Source: Limnohabitans sp. Bal53 (GTDB lineage Bacteria > Pseudomonadota > Gammaproteobacteria > Burkholderiales > Burkholderiaceae_C). From it: DNA of 64,000 nt. Below the pieces are notes generated by a model that made no database searches, was not told where the DNA came from, and saw nothing but the letters and a program-made list of their open reading frames with translations. The stretch covers positions 62,001 through 126,000 of the forward strand of contig NZ_NESH01000006.1 of NCBI RefSeq assembly GCF_003063355.1, read 5' to 3'. Positions 47,061 to 55,653 of this stretch are shown here, one piece after another. Each line of letters opens with the position of its first letter. The first letter of the stretch is position 1. Position numbers and translations under genes: made by a program.

Positions 47061-48128
47061 TCAACGCCTGAAAATGCGCGTAGACTCCCGCACCACCAAC
47101 TCCGCCTCTACCAAACGCGAAGGTGGATTTCTTTTGTTCAACAAGTCAAACATGGCTTTTGCAGCCGATGTCCCGATTTCATAAACAGACTGCCTGACAG
47201 AAGTCAGCGGTGGCAAGGAGAAAGCCGAATGAGGCAGGTCATCAAAACCCAGCAGTGAGACATCTTCGGGCACACGCAAACCCGCACGGTGCAAGGCCAA
47301 ACGGGCTCCGTAGGCCATCTGGTCGTTGGCTGCGATCACGGCAGTGAACTGAACACTGGCGGACAACAAATCATTCATGGCCCGGAAACCACCAGACTCT
47401 TGGTAATCGCTGTAGACCACCAAACTGTCATCCAAAGCCATGTCTTTGCGCTGCGCCTCTTCGCGGTAGCCCTGTAAACGCTGCGTGGCGTCTGGATGAT
47501 CTAAAGGCCCCGAAATGAACGCCACACGGCGGTGCCCCAAGGCATGCAAGTGACGCACAGCCAAACAAGCGCCCTCGGTGTTGTCAAAGTCAATGCTGAA
47601 CAAATTGGGGGCACTCAGTCGACGGCCCGTGACCACAACGGGAATGTTGGCGGCCATGTCGACCAAGGTTTCATCGGACAATTTTCCCGTCAGCACAATG
47701 ATGCCGTCCACCTTGCGCTCTTGCAGCATGAAAAGTCGGTTTTTCTCTTCATCTTCATTCCAGTGACCGCTGACAAACAAGGGCACATAGTTGGCCTTGT
47801 GCAACTCGTCCTCGATGCCGCGCAAGGCCTCACCGTAATAGGGGCTGTCGATGAACTGCGTGAGCACACCAATGCTCATGGTGCGGCCACCCGCCAAGCT
47901 CCGGGCCGCAGGATCGGGACGGAAACCCAACTCCTCGATGACCGCCTTGACCAACGCCTGCTTTTCTTCGCTCACCTGCGCAGTGCCGTTCAGGATCCGT
48001 GAGACGGTGCTGGGAGAGACACCTGCACGCTCGGCCACCATCGTCAGTGTGGCACGCGCAGCGCGTGGCGCAATGTGTTTTGGTTTCTTGACTGATGCGG
48101 CAATTGAGTCTGTTTTTTTAGGCATCAT
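47061..48128 (-). CDS. LacI-family regulator of the beta-glucan locus
   Basis: The protein has about 355 residues from the ATG giving MMPKKTDSIAAS. After a basic N-terminal tail, the LacI HTH lies at 27-50 (TLTMVAERAGVSPSTVSRILNG) with hinge helix PAARSLAGG near 80, then a periplasmic-binding-like sugar domain (SIGVLTQFIDSPYYGE, GFDDLPHSAFSLPPLTSVRQ). The four GAAAGCGCTTTC-type palindromes in the locus have the symmetry and the central CG typical of LacI/GalR operators, so this protein is the natural candidate repressor. It lies 81 bases downstream of the GH17 gene on the same strand, with no terminator seen between. Confidence 0.92.
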   Translation of the reverse strand: MMPKKTDSIAASVKKPKHIAPRAARATLTMVAERAGVSPSTVSRILNGTAQVSEEKQALVKAVIEELGFRPDPAARSLAGGRTMSIGVLTQFIDSPYYGEALRGIEDELHKANYVPLFVSGHWNEDEEKNRLFMLQERKVDGIIVLTGKLSDETLVDMAANIPVVVTGRRLSAPNLFSIDFDNTEGACLAVRHLHALGHRRVAFISGPLDHPDATQRLQGYREEAQRKDMALDDSLVVYSDYQESGGFRAMNDLLSASVQFTAVIAANDQMAYGARLALHRAGLRVPEDVSLLGFDDLPHSAFSLPPLTSVRQSVYEIGTSAAKAMFDLLNKRNPPSRLVEAELVVRESTRIFRR

Positions 48129-48209
48129 TTGGCTTACTGTGTGACTTTTCAATTATTTAATTATCATGCCAACGCTTCTTTGACCCAATAACTTGCTATT
48201 TATCTTCGT

Positions 48210-49952
48210 TTATTTTGACCAATAGACGCTGTCCAACTCTATGGGAACTTGACTGCTTGAAGTTTTCCCCGTCTTACCGAACCGGTCTGCGATCACAAAT
48301 GGATTTGTCACTTTGGTCAAGTCCAGAACTGCCGCAGGTGAGTTTTCCATCCCAAATGCCTTAGCCCCTGATGCTTTGATCTGTTGGATTGGTATGGAAA
48401 CCTGCTGCCATTGCCCATTGTTTTCATAGCCATACTGACCCGATTCGAGCACCAAATAAACATCGTACAAACTGCTGTCGGCTGCAGTACCCGTTAAAAA
48501 ACCCACTTCAATTTTCCCAGGATAGGTTGTCTTGATGCTGAAGTTCAAACGAGCAGTTTCTGAATCAAATTGGCTCAAATCATCTGGATTTTCACTGATG
48601 GCGAATGTCATCCCCCAACCCCAAACCAAAGGCTTAGGTTTTATTTGTAGGCTGTTTGGGCCATCGTTGCTGCCTGCGTTATTGACGCTTACAGCTTCTG
48701 CTGTTGTTCCACTCTCCCAAGCATTCAGCACCGGCCCAACCCTTGGCCGAGCCTCGCCACTGGTTACAGCATCGGCATAGACGGTGTAACGATTTGAAGT
48801 GATCGTGCCGTTGTTTTCTACCGGCGTGTAATAAGTGGCCAACGCCAAATCGCAGCTTCCGGCTTCCGCTACAAAATCTGAACTTAACCCTTGCACAGCA
48901 CATCTTGCTTGCCTGTTGACATTGAACAAGCCCCACTTGTCATCGGCACCTTTCCAAGGCTCGTCGAATGCCTCAAAGTAAACCAGCGTAGCTGGTCCTT
49001 CGCCACTCTGCTTCCAGGCTTTCAAACGATCTACATACATCTTTTGATTCACCGGGTGTGCTCTTTGAGTTTCATTTCCAGATGCAACGGCTTTCCATCC
49101 TGTCTCTCCCACTACCACCGGCATACGAGAAAGCCCGAGCGCATTGAGTTGGCTTTTCACCGCGTTGTATTCAAATTTTGCTCGTTTTATGGCCGCATCC
49201 ATCATGGCTTGTGCTCTGTTCTCTGCGGCGACTTCCGTTTGCCTCCAGTTCCATAAGTTAGGGTTGTATACGGTATCAATCAATGGATAAGTGTGCATGG
49301 CCACAAAGTCTATGGATCTGATGACCTCTGTGGCATCTTGCTCACTTGATTGTTTGGCCAACACAGCCCAGTTTTCATCGGTTGTCACGGGCTGAGTGAC
49401 AGCCGTTCTGACAGTTTGAATGTAGCGCGCCAACTGCGCGGCCTGCTGAGGGTGAGCGGTCCACGACACCAGCGTTTCATTGCCAACGCTTACTGCCAAT
49501 ACGGTGGACGTGTATGCCTTTGCCAAGGCGATGCCCCGTGCAATTTCGGCCTGATTGCTGCTGTCTGCATCCGTGGCAATCCACATGCCCAACATGACTT
49601 TCAGATCCAGATTTTTATCTCTGATCACCTCCAGAACCTGCTCGGCGACAGCATCCGAACTGTCAAACAAACGGATCAAACCAATACCAGCCTTGATCAG
49701 AAGGCTCAAGTCCTCCTCAATCATGGCTTTGGTGATGGTCTCGGTATCTCTGCTACTGGTTCTATAGGGCGAATACGCTACCGCCTCACGGACCTTGAAC
49801 GCCTCCGGCAATGGCCTCAGTTGCTGCCCTGCGTCTGTGGTTTGGGGGATGCCACCACCGCCACACGCCACCAGACTGATGGCCAGCAACACCATACTGG
49901 CCGCCCGTTTTACACGGCTGATGCTTTTTTTTATTGCCGAAGATGCGTTCAT
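48210..49952 (-). CDS. GH17 family beta-1,3-glucanase lipoprotein with C-terminal binding-like domain
   Basis: The protein has 580 residues. The signal peptide ends in a lipobox with Cys30 (ISLVACGGGG), so it is a lipoprotein. The GH17 barrel runs from about 55 to 345: acid/base Glu159 in VSVGNETLVS and nucleophile Glu283 in VVVGETGWKA. GH17 enzymes cleave or transfer beta-1,3-glucans. Residues ~400-580 form a beta-rich domain (NAWESG, ARLNFSIKTT, QWQQVSIPIQQI) similar to galactose-binding-like carbohydrate modules. Its gene begins 11 bases after the porin stop, so the two form an operon. Confidence 0.88.
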   Translation of the reverse strand: MNASSAIKKSISRVKRAASMVLLAISLVACGGGGIPQTTDAGQQLRPLPEAFKVREAVAYSPYRTSSRDTETITKAMIEEDLSLLIKAGIGLIRLFDSSDAVAEQVLEVIRDKNLDLKVMLGMWIATDADSSNQAEIARGIALAKAYTSTVLAVSVGNETLVSWTAHPQQAAQLARYIQTVRTAVTQPVTTDENWAVLAKQSSEQDATEVIRSIDFVAMHTYPLIDTVYNPNLWNWRQTEVAAENRAQAMMDAAIKRAKFEYNAVKSQLNALGLSRMPVVVGETGWKAVASGNETQRAHPVNQKMYVDRLKAWKQSGEGPATLVYFEAFDEPWKGADDKWGLFNVNRQARCAVQGLSSDFVAEAGSCDLALATYYTPVENNGTITSNRYTVYADAVTSGEARPRVGPVLNAWESGTTAEAVSVNNAGSNDGPNSLQIKPKPLVWGWGMTFAISENPDDLSQFDSETARLNFSIKTTYPGKIEVGFLTGTAADSSLYDVYLVLESGQYGYENNGQWQQVSIPIQQIKASGAKAFGMENSPAAVLDLTKVTNPFVIADRFGKTGKTSSSQVPIELDSVYWSK

Positions 49953-49963
49953 TGTTTACTTTT

Positions 49964-51292
49964 TTAAAACGTGTAAACCAGGCCTGCACCCATCCAATTG
50001 CCAGATTTGGCAACGCGTGAATCCACCCCCGTAAATGCTGCATGACCTGGCATGCTCAAAGGTGCCAACCCCTTCTTGCCAAAGTTAACGATGCCCGCAA
50101 AACCATAAACGGCGAATCCAGGCTGAATCTCATAGCCAACGCCAACGGTGTTGAGCAGCATGGTGTTGGATTGACCACGCTCAACTGGATTTTTTGTTTT
50201 GGCTTTGCTCAGATAAACCATGCCCGTATTGACATTCCACTTTGGAGCAAATCTGTATACCGCGCCCAAACTGATGTCTGTTGAACTGGATGCGTAGGCC
50301 TTATTAGAGGGCTCCACACCATCGACGTTAAACATATCGTTCCACAAGGCGTTCGGGTGTACATAGCCGGTAATCACCGCTTTGGTACCACTCCAACGGT
50401 TATGACGAATGCCGCCATACAAGTCGGTCTTGGCATTGAGTTGGTATCGTGCCATCAGCATGGCAATGGATTGTTTGTTGCCATCAACCAAAAAAACTTG
50501 ATTATTTTGGCCAACAAACGGTTCCGTGGTCGTTGCGGCCACAAATGGTGCATGTCCCCAGGCCACCGCTTGTCCATTGGTGCCTGTTTGTGCAATCGCA
50601 TCCAAGGTCAATGGACCTTTGACGTATTTCGCATACAACTCAAAAAACTGAGGCTTGCGTACCTTGTAATTTGAATCGCCCGCGTCGTATGTCAACTCCA
50701 CATGAAAGTCTCCTTGGGCCACATCCATCAAGGGCAATCCCAATCGGACTGCGCGCTGCAACAAACCATAACCCGCACCGCTCGAGGCCCATGAGTCTGC
50801 AATGCCTACATTCGTGCCATAGGGGTAATCCGCCACGCTCCAGCTTCTTGTTGGAAACGCACCCACCTGAATGCTGCCGTAATCTTCATGCGACAAGGTG
50901 GCATTTTTTTCGTACAGAATGCCCGGAATGTCCTCTTTGCCATCCCGCCAACGTTGGCTCAGTAAACCTTTAACCCTGAAGCCTTGGCCCAAGTCAAAGT
51001 CTTTGGTAGCCAGAAACGGTTGGAACAATGTGACTTTGCCACCCTTGCTGCCGAACTCTTTACCTTCTGCCAGGGCGTCTGCCCAAGGACGATGTCTTGA
51101 CTCACCAAGATTCAGTTGACAGTCAGCGCATTGGTTACTGGCTCTGGAGACTTCTGCCTTAGCAAAGCCAGTCAGTGTGAAAGGACCAAAGTCCACTGCA
51201 CCGGCGTTTTGGCCAGCCAACAACCCCAGGCTCAGTAGCCAATATGCATTAGTTTGGCGAAGTGATGGCGATTTTTTGAAGTCATGTTTCAT
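49964..51292 (-). CDS. Outer-membrane porin of the beta-glucan locus
   Basis: The protein has 442 residues from MKHDFKKSPSLRQTNAYW; longer readings pass through the promoter. A signal peptide ends NAGA. The remainder has alternating beta-strand character and ends with the aromatic VYTF, the C-terminal signature of outer-membrane barrels. Two cysteines (CADC) near residue 65 may form a surface loop. It is not a close match to LamB or the general betaproteobacterial porins that I can name. Its operator and promoter lie directly upstream, and GH17 is downstream, so it is likely the glucan oligosaccharide channel. Confidence 0.8.
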   Translation of the reverse strand: MKHDFKKSPSLRQTNAYWLLSLGLLAGQNAGAVDFGPFTLTGFAKAEVSRASNQCADCQLNLGESRHRPWADALAEGKEFGSKGGKVTLFQPFLATKDFDLGQGFRVKGLLSQRWRDGKEDIPGILYEKNATLSHEDYGSIQVGAFPTRSWSVADYPYGTNVGIADSWASSGAGYGLLQRAVRLGLPLMDVAQGDFHVELTYDAGDSNYKVRKPQFFELYAKYVKGPLTLDAIAQTGTNGQAVAWGHAPFVAATTTEPFVGQNNQVFLVDGNKQSIAMLMARYQLNAKTDLYGGIRHNRWSGTKAVITGYVHPNALWNDMFNVDGVEPSNKAYASSSTDISLGAVYRFAPKWNVNTGMVYLSKAKTKNPVERGQSNTMLLNTVGVGYEIQPGFAVYGFAGIVNFGKKGLAPLSMPGHAAFTGVDSRVAKSGNWMGAGLVYTF

Positions 51293-51307
51293 TTTATATT
51301 TCCTTTG

Positions 51308-51321
51308 TGAAAGCGCTTTCA
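51308..51321 (-). promoter_or_regulatory. LacI-type operator in front of the porin-GH17 operon
   Basis: This is the perfect palindrome TGAAAGCGCTTTCA, ending 16 bases before the porin start. It lies just downstream of the predicted -10 box, where a bound repressor would block initiation. Confidence 0.85.
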
Positions 51322-51323
51322 AT

Positions 51324-51352
51324 AGCGTATCCGTACATTTTGTCCCTGTCAA
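51324..51352 (-). promoter_or_regulatory. Predicted sigma-70 promoter of the porin-GH17 operon
   Basis: On the minus strand TTGACA (51347-51352) is followed by a 17-base spacer and TACGCT (51324-51329). The operator begins two bases further on. Confidence 0.7.
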
Positions 51353-51394
51353 CGCAATTGTGTTTGGGTTTTCCCTAGTTTTTGCACCATCGTT

Positions 51395-51424
51395 TTGACG
51401 CACTTAATGGAAAACCCCTAAACA
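51395..51424 (+). promoter_or_regulatory. Predicted sigma-70 promoter of the GH81 gene
   Basis: TTGACG (51395-51400) and TAAACA (51419-51424) are separated by 18 bases. The operator 51428-51441 lies at the expected transcription start. Confidence 0.55.
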
Positions 51425-51427
51425 ATT

Positions 51428-51441
51428 TGAAAGCGCTTTCA
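51428..51441 (+). promoter_or_regulatory. LacI-type operator in front of GH81
   Basis: A second perfect TGAAAGCGCTTTCA lies 46 bases before the GH81 start. Its centre is 120 bases from the divergent porin operator, which would allow joint binding with a DNA loop. Confidence 0.85.
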
Positions 51442-51487
51442 TTATTATCGAAACCAATCGCAAGCCACACTTCCACGCCAATCATCC

Positions 51488-53770
51488 ATGCAACATGTTC
51501 CTCGCTTTTTAATGCTCGCCATCTCAGGCTTGGTCTTGTCCACTTCTGTCATAGCTCAGGCCACTGCTCCTGTCGGCGCTGGTCAGGTGTTGCTGTCGCC
51601 ACGCGCCACAGACAACAAACCTCCACCGGCCATCGGACTGACCGATGCCATGAAGGGGCAAGCTGTAGCGACCAACCAGTGGTATTCGGGATTGGTCTTT
51701 AGTCCCAAACCTGAAGTTCTGTTTGCACAGCCCTACACCATCAAAGCACCGGCCACGGGTTTTGAGTTGGCTTTACCCACGCGCCAAGTTCTTGCCACGG
51801 AGCGCAAAGACACCGAAATTCATTACCCCCACCGCTCCCCCTTGGTCATCTCCCCGGTCGCTTTCAAAGCCTCACAAGGCAAATTGGCCAAAGCGAGCGA
51901 CTGGTCGATTGACATCGCCATGGGCACCAGCACAGACCGCTTCGACTTGACTGTTGCGCACGGCAGCCCCTATGTTTTTGGCCGCATCAGCCAAGGCCCG
52001 GTGGCCTTCGCAACCACCTCCCAAGCGCAACGCACACAGCTTTCTTCAGACCCTCGTGTGCTGACCTTGAGCAGTGGTGGTCAAACTTTTGCCATCTTCG
52101 GCCCCAACGGCGTGCGCTGGGAACAAAATGGCAATCAGTGGATGGCTCATTTGCCCGAAGGCAAAGGCTACTTCTCGGCGGCAGTTTTGCCAGATGTGTC
52201 GCCAGAAACGCTCGCGCTCTTTACACGCCACGCTTATGCATTCGTCACTCAAACACAAGTGAGCTGGCGTTATGGCGAAACAAACAACGCGCTCACAACC
52301 GATTACCAGGTCAGCACCCAGGTCATGGAAGGCACCGAAACGCAGACCCTGCAAGGCCTTTATCCACACCATTGGCACCAAAACGCCCAAGTCGCTGGAA
52401 AACTGATCGGCCAATACGACACCATTCGTGGGGCCATTCGCTTGCTGCCAAGCAACCAGTTTTCAACAGTTTTGACCTACCGGGGGTTTGTTCCATACTG
52501 GCCAAGCGTGAAAAACAACCCACGCAGCGATGAGCTTAAAGCTGTGATGAAAGCCGATGTGCGCAACGCCCGTCGAAACATGCTGCAAATTGGCAATGGC
52601 CCTTATTGGCAAGGCAAAGGTCTGCAACGCATCAGCAAAGTCATGGATGTGGCCGAACAACAGGGCGATGCCGATGCCGCTGCTCGCCTGCAAAGCCTGC
52701 TCAAAGGCCGCATAGAACAATGGTTTTCTGGCAAAGACCGCAACACTTACTTCCACCTGGACAAAACATTGGGCACTGTGCTGGCCTATCCAGAAGAGTA
52801 TTTTGCAGTCGAGCAAATGAACGACCACCATTTTCATTACGGCTACTGGATTCGTACCATGGCTGACTTGGCGCTGCGCGATCCAGAATGGACATCTGAC
52901 GCGCAGTGGGGCGCCATGACTGAGTTGCTGATCAAGGACATTGCCACGGCAGAGCGTGGTCGTGCAGACTTTCCTTTCCTTCGCACCTTTGACATCTATG
53001 AAGGCCACTCCTGGGCATCCGGCATTGGTCTGGGTGATCTTGGCAACAACCAGGAATCGTCTTCAGAGGCCATCAACGCTTGGTCTGCATTGATTTTGTG
53101 GGCCGAAATACGCGGGAACAAGGCCCTGCGCGATCTAGGCATCTACCTCTACACCACAGAAATCGAAGCCATCCGCCACTACTGGTTTGACGTGCACAAC
53201 CTGGTTTTTGCACCCGAATACAAAAACAAAGAAGTCAGCATGTTGTTTGGTGGTGCCTACAAGCACAACACCTGGTGGACCGACGAGCCCCGGCAGATCA
53301 AAGGCATCAACTTGTTGCCGATCTCCACCTCATCCACCTACCTGGGTCTGGACCCCGAGCACACCCGCCGCAGCCTGGCCACCTTGCCAGAAGACACGCG
53401 CATCTATGAATCGCGCGGCAAACGTGCCAACCCCACCGACATGTGGCAAGACCTGTTTGCCAAATACATGGGGCTGACCGATCCCGCAGAGGGTCTGAAG
53501 ATGTGGGACCGATGGGGTGCCGTGGAGTTGGGTGATACCCGCACCCACACCCTGCACTTTTTGCTCAGCCTCGAAACCATGGGCCCACCCGATTTCAGCG
53601 TGACCGCTGACCATGTGCTGCACTCGGTCTTCAAACGCGCAGACGGGCAAAGAACTTACCTCGCCTACAACACCAGCAAGACCCCACGCACTGTGAAATT
53701 CAGTGATGGCCAGGTGTTGGAGGTGCCACCTCGCAGTCTGGCTCAGTCCAGCAAAAAAGTTTCCCCTTAA
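51488..53770 (+). CDS. GH81 endo-beta-1,3-glucanase
   Basis: The protein has 760 residues. A signal peptide (residues 1-23, ending VIAQA) without lipobox suggests a periplasmic or secreted enzyme. The GH81 motifs are present: Asp446 in NDHHFHYGYWIR (general acid region), EGHSWASG near 505-512, and Glu523/Glu527 in NNQESSSEAINAW (catalytic base region). GH81 enzymes cut internal beta-1,3 bonds of laminarin and similar glucans by inversion. It is divergent from the porin gene, with its own operator, and is followed by the glycan-binding lipoprotein gene. Confidence 0.92.
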   Translation: MQHVPRFLMLAISGLVLSTSVIAQATAPVGAGQVLLSPRATDNKPPPAIGLTDAMKGQAVATNQWYSGLVFSPKPEVLFAQPYTIKAPATGFELALPTRQVLATERKDTEIHYPHRSPLVISPVAFKASQGKLAKASDWSIDIAMGTSTDRFDLTVAHGSPYVFGRISQGPVAFATTSQAQRTQLSSDPRVLTLSSGGQTFAIFGPNGVRWEQNGNQWMAHLPEGKGYFSAAVLPDVSPETLALFTRHAYAFVTQTQVSWRYGETNNALTTDYQVSTQVMEGTETQTLQGLYPHHWHQNAQVAGKLIGQYDTIRGAIRLLPSNQFSTVLTYRGFVPYWPSVKNNPRSDELKAVMKADVRNARRNMLQIGNGPYWQGKGLQRISKVMDVAEQQGDADAAARLQSLLKGRIEQWFSGKDRNTYFHLDKTLGTVLAYPEEYFAVEQMNDHHFHYGYWIRTMADLALRDPEWTSDAQWGAMTELLIKDIATAERGRADFPFLRTFDIYEGHSWASGIGLGDLGNNQESSSEAINAWSALILWAEIRGNKALRDLGIYLYTTEIEAIRHYWFDVHNLVFAPEYKNKEVSMLFGGAYKHNTWWTDEPRQIKGINLLPISTSSTYLGLDPEHTRRSLATLPEDTRIYESRGKRANPTDMWQDLFAKYMGLTDPAEGLKMWDRWGAVELGDTRTHTLHFLLSLETMGPPDFSVTADHVLHSVFKRADGQRTYLAYNTSKTPRTVKFSDGQVLEVPPRSLAQSSKKVSP

Positions 53771-53810
53771 ACCAATGTTTTCTTCACGACAACATTTTCT
53801 TCACCAAATC

Positions 53811-53824
53811 TGAAACCGCTTTCA
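53811..53824 (+). promoter_or_regulatory. LacI-type operator variant before the glycan-binding lipoprotein gene
   Basis: TGAAACCGCTTTCA differs from the consensus at one base. It ends 26 bases before the start codon and just before the GGAG ribosome site. No strong promoter is recognised with it. Confidence 0.7.
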
Positions 53825-53850
53825 TTTTTTACCACCCCAAGGAGACAGAC

Positions 53851-55494
53851 ATGACTAAATTCAACTCTCGACTTTCCGCTTGCGCTATTGCAGCGTCGGC
53901 TTTGCTCGCCGCCTGTGGCGGCGGCGGAACCACGCCAGGAACAGACAACAACACCTCTGCAGTGAGTGGCGACACAGGCACTTGCACGGCAGCACCTTGC
54001 ATCAACTTTGGCGAATCGACCCTAGGCATGGTCGACTTTGGCGGATTAGGCATCGAAGTAGCCAATGATCCAGCAGATGCCAGCAACAAAGTTGCCAAAC
54101 TGACCAAGGCCACGGACGATGAAAAATGGGCAGGCGTGACAGTCCATTTGGGTGGAACAGGCAACTCAGTGACACGCATAGATCCTGCACAGGGCATCAC
54201 CTTGCGTGTTTATTCCCCAGCGGCTGGCCTCCCCATCATGGTGAAAATTGAAAATGCTTCTAATTCAGATGCCTTTGTTGAAGCAACCGCCTCCACCACA
54301 AAAGCAGGTGAGTGGGAAACATTGACCTTCACATACGCCGCGGCAAACACGGCCACCACTTATAACAAAGTCAACGTTTTCCCGGGCTTTGGTACGCAAT
54401 TTGACGAGGTCTATTACATTGACGAATTGAAATACACAGCAAAAGCAACAACAACTCCGACAGAACCAACAACGGGCGGATTGACCCTTGTCAGTTTCGA
54501 TGAGACACCAGCAGCTACCTTAGACGCGTTTGAAGGCGCCAGTTTTGCTGAAGACACCGATGGCACCAACAAGATAGCAAAATTTACCAAGCCTACAACT
54601 GCTCAGCCATGGGGCGGCGCAACTTTCACCTCATGTCCAACTGGCACTCTTGGAGCAATGCCTCCTATTCCCTTCACCAGCAACTTGCAAACCATCAGCG
54701 TTCGCGTGAAAGCACCCCGCGCAGGCGTGATGTTCTCTCTGGAAGTCAAAGACAAGTTCAATCCGGGTAACCTGGTGTTTGCGCAAACGAGCAACGTGGG
54801 CACCGACTGGGAAACTTTGTCCTTCAACTTCACCAACAAAACCTTTGGCAATGCCCTAGATACAAGCACGACTTATAACCTGCTCAGCATTTTCCCTAAT
54901 TTCGATAAAGCGAACGAGAGCAGTGCAGCAAGAGAAACAACTGACAGCGTTTATTACTTTGATGATGTGAAATTGGTGGGCTCTACTGCGACTTTAGGAA
55001 CTTGCCCTGCGGCACCTGTGTCAACCAGCCCAACAAATGCACCCGCTGCGCCGACGGAAAATGCAGCCAATGTCATCTCCATTTACAGCGACGCTTACAC
55101 AGCAACGCCGGGGGTCGAGCTCAACCCCAATTGGGGACAAAACACAGTTCAATCTGTAGAAACCATCGCTGACAATGAAGTGATGAAGCTGGCAACGTTT
55201 AATTATCAAGGCATTGATTTTGATAGCAATCGGATTGACGTCAGCGGCAAAACATCGCTTCATGTAGACATGTGGTCTGCGGATGCCACTACTGTTAATG
55301 TTTTTCTAATTGGCCCAGGCGCAGGTAACGAGCAAGCCTACCCCGTAACATTGAACGCCAACGCATGGACAAGTGTGGACATTCCACTGTCCAGTTACAG
55401 CAACGTAACAGGAAAAAATGCCATACGTCAACTCAAACTCGTGTCCGATCCAGCGAACACGACCGTGTTTGTGGACAACGTTTACTTTAAGTAA
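53851..55494 (+). CDS. Lipoprotein with three carbohydrate-binding-like domains
   Basis: The protein has 547 residues. The lipobox is LLAACGGGG with Cys22. Three beta-sandwich-like domains follow, at about 50-195, 210-380 and 405-547, separated by Thr/Pro-rich linkers (TTPTEPTTGG). Domains 1 and 2 share the pattern of a VDFG/SFDE start, W near the middle, a (R)V(Y/K)(S/A)P segment, W-E-T-L-(T/S)-F, and an ending YY(I/F)D(E/D). Domain 3 differs but also ends VFVDNVYFK. No catalytic motif is seen. By form and position it resembles a surface glycan-binding protein for the glucan, as SusE/SGBP proteins do in Bacteroidetes. Binding is an inference. Confidence 0.75.
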   Translation: MTKFNSRLSACAIAASALLAACGGGGTTPGTDNNTSAVSGDTGTCTAAPCINFGESTLGMVDFGGLGIEVANDPADASNKVAKLTKATDDEKWAGVTVHLGGTGNSVTRIDPAQGITLRVYSPAAGLPIMVKIENASNSDAFVEATASTTKAGEWETLTFTYAAANTATTYNKVNVFPGFGTQFDEVYYIDELKYTAKATTTPTEPTTGGLTLVSFDETPAATLDAFEGASFAEDTDGTNKIAKFTKPTTAQPWGGATFTSCPTGTLGAMPPIPFTSNLQTISVRVKAPRAGVMFSLEVKDKFNPGNLVFAQTSNVGTDWETLSFNFTNKTFGNALDTSTTYNLLSIFPNFDKANESSAARETTDSVYYFDDVKLVGSTATLGTCPAAPVSTSPTNAPAAPTENAANVISIYSDAYTATPGVELNPNWGQNTVQSVETIADNEVMKLATFNYQGIDFDSNRIDVSGKTSLHVDMWSADATTVNVFLIGPGAGNEQAYPVTLNANAWTSVDIPLSSYSNVTGKNAIRQLKLVSDPANTTVFVDNVYFK

Positions 55495-55508
55495 GTAATC
55501 AGCAAAGC

Positions 55509-55534
55509 AAAAAGGGGGCTTGGCCCCCTTTTTT
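55509..55534 (+). terminator. Rho-independent terminator after the three-domain lipoprotein gene
   Basis: A stem AAAAAGGGGGC / GCCCCCTTTTT with a three-base TTG loop ends in a T run, 14 bases after the stop codon. Confidence 0.92.
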
Positions 55535-55653
55535 CATAGCTTTGTAGTCATTTTGTTCTTTTTTTCATAAAAATTCAAATTGGCACGAACTGATTTTATA
55601 AAGATTAAATTTCTTTATATATCTAAATATTTTTAATTTTGTGAAATTTATTT

